Shown piece by piece: positions 6,282-13,674 of a stretch of 64,000 nt of DNA. A program made the translations under genes and the position numbers. The DNA is from VRUE01 sp963728365 (GTDB lineage Bacteria; Actinomycetota; Thermoleophilia; Solirubrobacterales; 70-9): assembly GCA_963728365.1 (NCBI GenBank), contig CAVSJI010000001.1:1488001-1552000 (forward strand). Direction: 5' to 3'. The notes under the pieces are model-generated. The model was given only the letters and a program-made list of their open reading frames with translations. It had not been told where the DNA came from and ran no database searches. Position 1 is the first letter of the stretch. Each line of letters starts with the position of its first letter.

Positions 6282-9200
6282 TCAGGAGACGGCAAAGAGG
6301 TCAAGCTGCTCGACCTCCACCGGCGCCTTGTGCCAATCCGGGCTTCCGGCTCGTGACTCGCTGTTGGCCGGAGTGCGGATCGGCGTCGCCGACGGCGTGA
6401 GCAGCGGCGTCGCTTCCCACGCAGCTCTGATGTCTGACTCCGCGATCTCCTCGCCGGTGGGCTTCACCCCCTGCTTGCGCAGCTCGCGCAGGAACTCCTC
6501 GCGTGAGATCGGCTGCTCGGGCTCATCGACCAACTGCCCGTCGAGGGCGAGGTCCGCCGCCTTTGCCTTCTGGCACAGCAGCTCCCACTTCTTCGGATCG
6601 AGCGAGCCGAGCGTGAGAGCGACGTAGACGGAGACCGGACCCGGCGAGGTGAGCCGCCAGGCGCGAGCGATGAACTGATCGAACATCTCGTAGGAGAAGA
6701 CGAGGCCGGTGGCGATCACGCACGAGGCCGCCTCCAACGAGTGCCCGAGGCGAATCGAGGGGATGCCGCAGCAGAGAACCTGCGTGGAGCCGGTCTTGAA
6801 TGCCTCGATCGCCTTCGCCCGCCGGCGCGGGTTCATCGTCGCCGCCCGACCGGCGCGCTCCTCGACGATGTGCGCCGCATCGACCCCCTTCTCGCGCAAC
6901 CGCTCGCAGAGCCAGCGGCCCGTCTCGATCAGGTCCGAGCCGATCAGAACCTTCTCGCCGCGACCGGCGTGCTCCAACGCGACCTGGAGCACCTTCAGGT
7001 TCTTGGGGGTCCAGTTGGAGAGCTGTCGCCCGGTGAGTCCCTCCCACTCCCGGTCGGGATCTGCCTCCGGCAGCGTGGTCGCGTACTCCAGCTTGGTCAG
7101 CTGCCCGAGCCCGGCGGCGAAGCACTCGACCATGTTGGCCTCCAGCAGAGGATGGCCAGGGTGCTTCCACTCGAAGTAGCGCAGGAAGTTGGCCGAGGAG
7201 AGCCAGAACTTGTAGAGGTCGAGCTGGGCCTCGCCCATCGGCGCCGCGATCGTTCGGGTCGTACGCGGCGGCAGCTCGCCCATGTGCTGCTTGCGACGGC
7301 GCACCATCGCGCCGGAGAGCAGGCGCCAGAGGCGAGACACGTTCGTGACCTGCGGCAAGACCTTGCGGCCCTCGCGGCGACCGCCGCGACGCCAGTACTC
7401 GATGACGCAGAAGTCGGCCTCGAACTTGGCGCGGCCGCCCTGGTAGTCGAAGGGAAAGCGCAGGCTGGCGTTGCCGAGCGTCCACCACAGCAGCCAGAAC
7501 ACATCGTTGACGTAGTTGGAGATCGGCGTGCCGGTGAGCAGGTAGCGATAGCGAGCCCGAAGGCCGCGGATCGCCTTCGAGCGCAGCGAGTCGTTGCCCT
7601 TGGCGAGGGTTCCCTCGTCGACGACGATCACCCCGTCGGCGAAGGCGTGGGCGAGGTAGTGCCCGGCGGTCTTGATCCGCAGCCGCTTGTGGACGTAGTG
7701 GCAGCGATCGCAGACGTGGGGGCTCTTTTGCTGCCAGCCCGCGTCAGTCGAGGCCAGGCAGCGCGGGCAGAACTCCTCCGTCGTAAGGTCGGTGCGGCCT
7801 CTCTCCTCGTGCTGGCCGGTCGATGCCTGGACCCGAGCGACGGGCAGCGGTTCATCGACGCGACCGAGCAGCGACAGCACCTCGTAGTGGGTGATGTAGA
7901 GGCCGGTGCCGCCTGTCTTCAGATGGCGAGCGACGGCGCGGGCCTGGGCGGGGCTCGTGATGTGCTCGGGCTCGATCCCGTAGAAGCGCTTGATCTCCCG
8001 CTTCCACTGAGGCACCAAGTCCTGCGGGCAGACGATCAGCGCCTTGCGGGGCGCGCCGCGCTCCCAGAGCGCGTGAATCAGGGTGGCGCCACCGAGGCTC
8101 TTTCCACCGCCCTGCTCCCAGCCGAGCACGCCGGAGCCCTTGACGACCAGGCGCGCGAGATCCTCAAGCTGCCAGTCCTCGACCTCAGAGGTCTTGAACT
8201 CGAAGTCGTGGCGCTCGGCGAGGTCACGGAGGACCGCCCGCGCCGCCTCGACCTCATCGGGGTAGCGGGTGCCGAGGTCGCCGGGGTCGGGAAGCTCGAA
8301 GTGCTCCAGCAGGTATTCAACGTCAGAGGCCGACTCGTTGAAGCGGTGTCCGTTGATCTCGACCCGCAGCACCTTCGCCTCGTTCTCGTACTTGCGGATT
8401 TCAACGTCACCGTTTCGCTTGTGGTGCGCTCGCTCGCTTTCCGTGACCTGCACGGCGCTCGCCGTCTCCAGCGGGTAGCGCTTGCCCGCCTCGAAGCCGC
8501 GCTCGGGGTCCGAGGCGATGCAGCGGATTTGATCGAGGTCATCGAGGAAGGCGAGGCGCTGCTGAGGGCGAACCTCGTAGAGAGGGCAGACCGCTCGCTC
8601 GGCTTCGGTGATCGCGGCCTTGACCGCCTCGCAAAGCGCTGGGTCGAGGGTCAGCGCCTCCTCCTCGGCGAGTGAGCACAGCTCCCGCCACTCGCGCAGG
8701 TTCAGCGCAAAGTAGGTGGTCGGCTGGTTGTGCAGCCGCTCGACGTTGCGAAGTACCCGATGCTCACGCAGGGCGAGTCGGGCAAAGGGGCTCGGTCGGG
8801 CGGAGACGCGCCTGCCCTTCAGCGCCAGGTCGTAGCGCTGGCGCTGGGCCGCCTCGCTCTCGCGCCGCCGGGCGAGCTCGTCCCTGACCGTCTCGAAGCG
8901 CTCGATGAGCGACTCGCGGTAGGGGCAACTCGGGTAGTCGACCACGTAGTTCGCCACTTGCTCGCGCTCGGCGCGGATCTCATCGGCCAGGTCCGCCAGC
9001 TCCTCGCGCGCCGCGGTGAGGGAGAGCGGACCCCCGCTGCGCGGCTCGGCGGCGTTGTCGGCGCGGACGAAGAACGCGACCACGCAGGGCAGCTGCACTC
9101 CCTCAAAGAGGTCCTCGCACTCCACGAGCGCGTAGATGCCTGCGGCGTCGTCGCGGCTCATCACCTCGCGGGCGAAGCGGTCGCGCCCGGCGACGAAGGC

Positions 9201-9698
9201 TCCGGCGCCGTAGCCGTCGAGCAGCGCCGCCGCCATGCGCCAGGTCGCGACCGTCGAGTTCTCGTGTTTGCCGCCCAGGCTCCAGTCGAGGCCGAACGGC
9301 GGGTTGCAGGCGATCCGGGGGAACTGGGTGCCGAGCAGGCGCAGCAAGGGGTAGGCCCGCTGCACGTCGCCGTGGACGGCCTCGTAGGCGCCCGCCTTCA
9401 CCTGGTCGGCGTCGATCTCGATACCGAAGCGCAGGGACTCATCGACTCCGGCGAGCAGGGCGCCGTTGCCGGCGGTCAGATCGAGCGTCGAGAGTCGGCG
9501 CCCGTTTACCCCGGCGATCAGCTTGGCGACCTCGGGCGAGGCGAAGAACTGCTGGAGGCCAGCGACCGCCTGGTTGCCGCGGGCGGGGCGAAGCAGCGAG
9601 GGCGAGGAGTCGAAGACTTCATCGCTGAGGGCTGCGCCGGTCAGCGCTCCCCGCTTTGCCTTCGAGGGTGCCGAGGGAGAGAAAGCCGTCTCTGGCAT
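6282..9698 (-). CDS. DNA adenine methyltransferase-SNF2 helicase fusion protein
   Basis: An 1138-residue protein with two parts. Residues about 70-210 form an N6-adenine methyltransferase-like domain: SAM motif LDLTAGNGALL (72-82) and catalytic NPPF (132-135). Residues about 510-1040 form an SNF2-type superfamily-2 motor: Walker A GWEQGGGKS (527-534), motif II VVDEGT (693-697 region), motif III LTGTPISN (721-728), later SDLIETGRWL and motif VI QFIARAWR. Between motifs I and II a zinc ribbon (C644, C647, C663, C666) is inserted. Motif II reads DEGT, not the usual DEAH. Such fusions occur as antirestriction proteins (P1 DarB type) and in defence systems; the neighbours ardC and ssb favour antirestriction, but this is inference. 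Confidence 0.82.
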   Translation of the reverse strand: MPETAFSPSAPSKAKRGALTGAALSDEVFDSSPSLLRPARGNQAVAGLQQFFASPEVAKLIAGVNGRRLSTLDLTAGNGALLAGVDESLRFGIEIDADQVKAGAYEAVHGDVQRAYPLLRLLGTQFPRIACNPPFGLDWSLGGKHENSTVATWRMAAALLDGYGAGAFVAGRDRFAREVMSRDDAAGIYALVECEDLFEGVQLPCVVAFFVRADNAAEPRSGGPLSLTAAREELADLADEIRAEREQVANYVVDYPSCPYRESLIERFETVRDELARRRESEAAQRQRYDLALKGRRVSARPSPFARLALREHRVLRNVERLHNQPTTYFALNLREWRELCSLAEEEALTLDPALCEAVKAAITEAERAVCPLYEVRPQQRLAFLDDLDQIRCIASDPERGFEAGKRYPLETASAVQVTESERAHHKRNGDVEIRKYENEAKVLRVEINGHRFNESASDVEYLLEHFELPDPGDLGTRYPDEVEAARAVLRDLAERHDFEFKTSEVEDWQLEDLARLVVKGSGVLGWEQGGGKSLGGATLIHALWERGAPRKALIVCPQDLVPQWKREIKRFYGIEPEHITSPAQARAVARHLKTGGTGLYITHYEVLSLLGRVDEPLPVARVQASTGQHEERGRTDLTTEEFCPRCLASTDAGWQQKSPHVCDRCHYVHKRLRIKTAGHYLAHAFADGVIVVDEGTLAKGNDSLRSKAIRGLRARYRYLLTGTPISNYVNDVFWLLWWTLGNASLRFPFDYQGGRAKFEADFCVIEYWRRGGRREGRKVLPQVTNVSRLWRLLSGAMVRRRKQHMGELPPRTTRTIAAPMGEAQLDLYKFWLSSANFLRYFEWKHPGHPLLEANMVECFAAGLGQLTKLEYATTLPEADPDREWEGLTGRQLSNWTPKNLKVLQVALEHAGRGEKVLIGSDLIETGRWLCERLREKGVDAAHIVEERAGRAATMNPRRRAKAIEAFKTGSTQVLCCGIPSIRLGHSLEAASCVIATGLVFSYEMFDQFIARAWRLTSPGPVSVYVALTLGSLDPKKWELLCQKAKAADLALDGQLVDEPEQPISREEFLRELRKQGVKPTGEEIAESDIRAAWEATPLLTPSATPIRTPANSESRAGSPDWHKAPVEVEQLDLFAVS

Positions 9699-9728
9699 GG
9701 CCGTCCTTTCACGGAGGGCCCCGCACGT

Positions 9729-9798
9729 CGCGGAGCCGATGCCAACGCCCCCGCACGCCCGTCAGGGCGTGCAAACCTGGGGCGGCGTCGGCTCCGCG
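9729..9798. repeat. Structured element C, upstream of the methyltransferase-helicase
   Basis: Outer arms 9729-9743 and 9784-9798 pair over 15 positions with one T:G; an inner hairpin pairs GCACGCCC (9753-9760) with GGGCGTGC (9765-9772) around GTCA. It begins 31 nt before the start codon at 9698, like elements A and B, but its sequence is unrelated to them. Its right half overlaps the last codons of the 106-aa gene, whose stop is at 9762. Confidence 0.7.
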
Positions 9799-10082
9799 GG
9801 GTCCAGCGCGAACGCGCGTGCGATCGCCTCCCGACTCATCGGGCAGGCGCCGAGGCGCTGGGCCTGGCGGCGGTAGTCCGCGATCAGGACGGCCAGCTCG
9901 GCCTTGGACTCGAAGCCGCGCTCGACGAAGTAGCGGCGACCCCTGCCGTCGACCGGGTAGTCGTAGACGTAGACCTCGCCCTCGATGCGGCGGCCGACGA
10001 GGACTCGCCCTTCTTCGGGAACGGCGTAGCGGCCGAGCACGGCGAGCTGGGAAGTGTCGGGCTGGACTGCGGTGGCGCTCAT
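9762..10082 (-). CDS. Hypothetical protein (106 aa), first gene of the leftward block
   Basis: No family recognised. The 106-residue product begins MSATAVQPDTSQLAVLGRYA and contains a probable small beta-rich segment (RVLVGRRIEGEVYVYDYPVD) followed by helices (LAVLIADYRRQAQRLG). AAGGAGGTG precedes ATG 10082, giving one of the best ribosome-binding sites of the region. It is the most upstream gene of the leftward mobile block, so it may be the first expressed. Confidence 0.65.
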   Translation of the reverse strand: MSATAVQPDTSQLAVLGRYAVPEEGRVLVGRRIEGEVYVYDYPVDGRGRRYFVERGFESKAELAVLIADYRRQAQRLGACPMSREAIARAFALDPAEPTPPQVCTP

Positions 10083-10373
10083 CGCGCACCTCCTTGGGCT
10101 CGTTGACGGAAGACGTCGAGCCGTCGGGCAGCGGATCAGGCGGCGCGGAACCCGAGCGTCAGCGAGGGCGCGTCAGCGAGGCCCCGCGAAGCGGGCGCCT
10201 TGTAGCGACGCCGGCCGCTGCCAGGCTCGCCACGGCTTCCGACAACGAGCCCAAAGGTCCGACCCTGCGGCGGTCGCAACACCCGGTCTGGCCAAGGGCA
10301 TGAAACGATTGCCCTCGATGCGGGGACGGCGGCAGAGCGGCACACGGAAAGCCAACGACACAGTGGCTCGCTG
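10083..10373. other. 291-bp intergenic junction between mobile block and cargo-like genes
   Basis: No gene is supported here. It should contain the promoter for the leftward block starting at 10082. I see a 12-bp direct repeat GCGTCAGCGAGG at 10156-10167 and 10170-10181, and a small hairpin CCCGC-GAA-GCGGG at 10183-10195. No integrase-type att duplication or tRNA fragment is visible. Confidence 0.5.
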
Positions 10374-11047
10374 ATGGAAGCGGAACGAGCCGAGTGGTCG
10401 GCGGTTGATGACTACGTGACTGAGCTCTTGACGCCGCACGACGAGGCATTGTCTGCGGCGCTCCAAGCAAGCGAGGCGGCCGGGCTGCCAGCAATCCAGG
10501 TCTCGCCCCACAGGGCAAGCTGCTCTACCTACTGGCAAAGTCGATCGGGGCGAGGTCGATTCTCGAGTTCGGGACGCTCGGTGCCTACAGCACGATCTGG
10601 CTAGGCAGAGCGCTATCGGAGGATGGTCGGCTCATCACCCTGGAGGCCGATCCCACCTACGCGCGGGTCGCCAGCGAAAACATTGCTCAGGCCAACCTGG
10701 CGAACGTTGTCGATTTGCGCGTCGGGCCCGCACTCGACGTTTTGCCCGTGCTGAGTGCCGACGGCGCCGGTCCCTTTGACTTCACGTTCATCGACGCCGA
10801 CAAGGAGAACAGTCCTGCCTACTTCGCCTGGGCGCTGGAGCATTCGAGACCCGGAAGCCTGATCGTCGCCGACAACGTTGTTCGCGACGGAACCCTGGCC
10901 GACCCCGAGAGCGACGATCCGAAGGTGCGGGCGCAACGTCAGGTGCATGAGATGATCTCTGCCGAGGAGCGTGTCGGCGCGACGACGATCCAGACGGTCG
11001 GCAACAAGGGCTACGACGGGTTCACCCTGGCCCTGGTCAGGCAGTAG
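10374..11047 (+). pseudogene. SAM-dependent O-methyltransferase (class I, family 3), frameshifted
   Basis: The family methylates small phenolic or catechol-like substrates using SAM and a metal. The first part reads MEAERAEWSAVDDYVTELL to LPAIQVSP in one frame; from 10511 the continuation QGKLLYLLAKSIGARSILEF and GTLGAYSTIW is found in another frame, through the metal-binding FIDADKEN to the stop at 11047. The family expects VSP-x-QGKLL, so one base (most simply a C) is missing around 10507-10512. Everything else is intact, so this is either a very recent inactivation or a sequence error. The 3' end overlaps the convergent methyltransferase gene by 11 nt. Confidence 0.8.
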
Positions 11048-11666
11048 CAGCCGACTCTTTCGCAGCGACGATCAAGGCCAGCTCCAGCCACTTGAAGTGG
11101 CAGTCCACCTCAGCGAAGCCAGCGTCTCGCAGCCAACCCATTTGTTCGCCGAGTCCTGCGAGCCGATCGCTCGGGTCGTCTTCGATCCGACCGATCTCGC
11201 GGCGAAAGCGCTCATGAAGGCGCGCAGACGCAGAGCGCACAAGGTCCAAATTCGCAAAGACCCCAGCTCTGGGCAGCAGGCTGTGTATTTCTCCGAATAG
11301 GTCTCGCTTGCGCTCGTCCTCTAGGTGGTGGACCGCCAGCCCCGATACAACGACGTCGGCGGCTCCGATCTCAGGGAGCGGATCTCGAAGATCGTGCTGG
11401 CGCACGTCAACCAGGGGATCGCCCTCGAATCGCTCTCTCGCTCTGTCGAGCATCGGTGGCGAAGAATCGAGTCCTATCGCCTCTGCACCTGGGTAGCGAT
11501 CGCGCAGCAGGCCCAGGAGCCGCCCATCGCCAGTGCCGAGATCGACAAAGCGCGCGACCTGCTCAGGGAGTGCTTGCAACAGCATCTCCTCAGCAATCTG
11601 CCGATGAGGTATCTCCCGCGCGAGGTACTCGGCGACCCGCCCCCGATTAGACCACTCCTCAGACAT
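11037..11666 (-). CDS. Class I SAM-dependent methyltransferase
   Basis: A 209-residue UbiE/methyltransferase-type protein. SAM motif I is VDLGTGDGRLLGLL (about 40-53), the acidic ribose ligand is in AIGLDSSPPML, and the post-motif VVVSGLAVHHLEDERK is typical of methyltransferase_11/25 members. The substrate cannot be deduced. The start MSEEWSNRGRVAEYLAREIP at 11666 is preferred to a longer frame because homologous proteins begin near the W-x-x-x-G-R-V-x-E-Y segment. The gene converges on the broken O-methyltransferase and lies 56 nt after the PdxH-like gene. Confidence 0.8.
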   Translation of the reverse strand: MSEEWSNRGRVAEYLAREIPHRQIAEEMLLQALPEQVARFVDLGTGDGRLLGLLRDRYPGAEAIGLDSSPPMLDRARERFEGDPLVDVRQHDLRDPLPEIGAADVVVSGLAVHHLEDERKRDLFGEIHSLLPRAGVFANLDLVRSASARLHERFRREIGRIEDDPSDRLAGLGEQMGWLRDAGFAEVDCHFKWLELALIVAAKESAATA

Positions 11667-11722
11667 GCGATGAACGCTATTGGAGCTGCTCAGCTCGCGA
11701 CGGGCAGGGGACCTCCGCACAT

Positions 11723-12325
11723 CTACGGCGAAAGCAGACTGACGTTCCAACCGTCGCCGTCACGCCGAAAGAGACGGCGTTCGTGGATACGGTCTGTGGC
11801 TTCGCTCCACAGCTCGACGGTATTCGGCTTTACGCGAAGCGCACCCCAATCGCTCGGACACGCGGGGGGCGTCTCCTGGACCGCCGCCAAGTGGGCGAGC
11901 CTGGTCCGCAACGGATCGAGATCCTCGATCTGCTCGCCCTGCCGGGAAACGACAGTCTGGAGCTGATGCAGTAGGTCGCGTTCGGCGAACAGCTCCTCCG
12001 CCAGCGACCGCTCGGCCAAGCTCGCCTCGCCGGTGATGTGCACCTGCCGTCCGAGGGAGGGCCAGTGGAAGAGGAGCGCGACGTGTGGGTTTGCCTCGAT
12101 CTCCTTCGCCTTGCGCGTCCACAGCGCGGTGGTGAAAACAAGGGCATCGTCGTCCAGGCGCTTCAGCGTCACCGTCCTTGCCGAGGGGCGACCCTCGCCT
12201 CCAACGGTTACGAAAGCGACCGATGCGGGATGCGCGATTCCCTCTCGGCGTGCCTCCTCGATCCACTCGCGCAGTTGAGGAAGCGGCTCGATCTGCGCTC
12301 GATGGGCAGCTGTCCCCGTCCTCAT
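11723..12325 (-). CDS. pdxH: Pyridoxamine 5'-phosphate oxidase family protein
   Basis: PdxH oxidises pyridoxine/pyridoxamine 5'-phosphate to PLP with FMN. The 200-residue protein has the FMN-binding split-barrel landmarks: SARTVTLKRLDDDALVFTT, SRKAKE-like TRKAKEIEANPHVALLFHW, and the C-terminal block ending RLFRRDGDGWNVSLLSP, the usual PLP-binding terminus with a slightly altered R-x-H order (RIHERR). Length matches family members. ATG 12325 lies 8 nt after the cupin stop, so the two genes form an operon. Confidence 0.82.
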   Translation of the reverse strand: MRTGTAAHRAQIEPLPQLREWIEEARREGIAHPASVAFVTVGGEGRPSARTVTLKRLDDDALVFTTALWTRKAKEIEANPHVALLFHWPSLGRQVHITGEASLAERSLAEELFAERDLLHQLQTVVSRQGEQIEDLDPLRTRLAHLAAVQETPPACPSDWGALRVKPNTVELWSEATDRIHERRLFRRDGDGWNVSLLSP

Positions 12326-12332
12326 GGCTGCC

Positions 12333-12812
12333 TCAATCGCTGGATGGCAGCTCCCCGTCGAAGTAGTCAACGCCGTCGCTGCGCCGGAAGAAGGCTCGCA
12401 GCCCGTCGCCTCGCGGCAGGCGCTCACCGACGCCGATCTTGTCGGAGTCGGGGTAGATGACTACATCTGGACGGCCGTGGCTTGAGATCGCCAAGAAGGT
12501 TGCCGTCTCGTCTGTTCGGTTGAGGATCTGATGCGCTCCCTCCTCGCCGAGTTGGAAACGCAACGCCTCGCCCTCCTCCAGCTCTCGGATGCCATTCGGC
12601 GTGCGGAGGCTGGGGCGCCCGGAGAGCACGATCACCAGCTCCTCGTCGGCGTAGTGAAAGTGGTACGGGTAGGCGGCCTCGCCAGGAGGAACCTCCCAGA
12701 GGCTGGCGCCGATCAGCTCAGTGCCGAGTTCGTAGCCGATGCGGGCACGCCGTGAGCGAAAGCCCTCCGGGCGCTCCCCGTCCTCGAAGGTGGGCCTGTA
12801 GACATTCGCCAT
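12333..12812 (-). CDS. Cupin-domain protein
   Basis: A 159-residue single-domain cupin. The first cupin motif is seen as YPYHFHYADEELVIVLSGRP (metal ligands H, H and E) and the second around GAHQILNRTDETATFLAIS. Proteins of this type bind a metal and act as small-molecule isomerases, dioxygenases or sensors; no substrate can be named. It starts 12 nt from the divergent transglutaminase-like gene and is followed closely by the PdxH-like gene. Confidence 0.8.
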   Translation of the reverse strand: MANVYRPTFEDGERPEGFRSRRARIGYELGTELIGASLWEVPPGEAAYPYHFHYADEELVIVLSGRPSLRTPNGIRELEEGEALRFQLGEEGAHQILNRTDETATFLAISSHGRPDVVIYPDSDKIGVGERLPRGDGLRAFFRRSDGVDYFDGELPSSD

Positions 12813-12823
12813 CGCGCCAGTGT

Positions 12824-13414
12824 ATGAAGCCCGCGGCTAGTGCTGCTCTGCCAATCGCCATACCCTTTCGCGTCATAGAGCCCCTCAACTCATCCGATGC
12901 ATCGCTCATCGAACTGGTCGAGGCCGTGCGATCGCTCGACTATGGCCGGCCGAGCGATCGAAGCGTCGAGGGGATGCTGCGCGAGAGGCGCGGTACCTGC
13001 TCCACCAAGCACCTATTCCTGGCTGAGGTTATGGCCGAGCGGTTTCCAGAGACGCGGCCGCAGATCATGCACCGCGTCTATCGACTGGAACACGATCGAG
13101 CAGCCGAGCTATTCGGCCCAGAGGTGGCAGGCTCCCTTCCCGCAGCCGGGATCGTAGATGTCCATCGCTACCTAACCGCAATCGTAGATGGACGGCGAAT
13201 CGTCATCGACGCCACTTTTCCCGGTATCCCCTGGGATGGTTGCTCCTCGATGGCGCTTTCCTGCGGTGCGGGACAAGATCATCCGGCGGGCTCAGATCCG
13301 GACGGAGAAAAGCGGAGGCTTGAGACAGAGCATTGCGATCCCACGTGGCGCGAGCCGTTCATCGCTGCCCTATCTCGTCGCTCGGGGGAACGTGGGGGGA
13401 ACGAAAGGGGGTGA
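12824..13414 (+). CDS. Transglutaminase-like cysteine protein (196 aa)
   Basis: The sequence RRGTCSTKHLFLAEVM places a cysteine at the start of a helix, and later VDVHRYLTAIVDGRRIVIDA supplies a histidine and an aspartate in the spacing of the transglutaminase/arylamine N-acetyltransferase-like fold. This suggests an intact Cys-His-Asp triad, but the reaction is unknown. The ATG at 12824 is the first that leaves the overlapping cupin gene free. The C-terminal 40 residues look unstructured. The gene ends about 100 bp before tRNA-Ser(CGA). Confidence 0.68.
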   Translation: MKPAASAALPIAIPFRVIEPLNSSDASLIELVEAVRSLDYGRPSDRSVEGMLRERRGTCSTKHLFLAEVMAERFPETRPQIMHRVYRLEHDRAAELFGPEVAGSLPAAGIVDVHRYLTAIVDGRRIVIDATFPGIPWDGCSSMALSCGAGQDHPAGSDPDGEKRRLETEHCDPTWREPFIAALSRRSGERGGNERG

Positions 13415-13518
13415 AAACAGCCTCTCGCTGACTTTCGTTGACCCGCCTTGACCCCCTGCTTTCAGCGAGGTCGAGGCGGCGCAATCTCAGTCGCCATGCG
13501 GGATTGCGCTCTACAAAG

Positions 13519-13607
13519 CGGAGGGGGTGGGATTCGAACCCACGAGCCGCCTTACGACGGCCAACGGTTTTCGAGACTGCCCCGTTCAACCACTCCGGCA
13601 CCCCTCC
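13519..13607 (-). tRNA. tRNA-Ser(CGA)
   Basis: An 89-nt type II tRNA. The acceptor stem GGAGGGG pairs with CCCCTCC, the D-arm carries GAGTGGTTGAAC, the anticodon loop is CTCGAAA with anticodon CGA at 13571-13573, a long variable arm follows (GGCCGTCGTAAGGCGGC region), and the T-arm has GGTTCGAATCC. It reads UCG serine codons. The 3' CCA is not encoded. Its 3' end points towards the mobile block at the left, so it is a possible integration site, although no second att copy is visible. Confidence 0.95.
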
Positions 13608-13674
13608 GGGAACAGATCTGGGTCGATTCTAGGCGGAACTCAAGGGCGGAGGGTCAGGAGCCGATCCTGCACCG

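Noticed and set aside
6741..8675. A 644-codon plus-strand frame opposite the methyltransferase-helicase
   Set aside because: The minus-strand frame carries all SNF2 and methyltransferase motifs; the plus frame has none.
1..13518. Integrase, transposase or att duplication marking the mobile segment
   Set aside because: None is visible in the window; the tRNA 3' end is not repeated in 1-13518.
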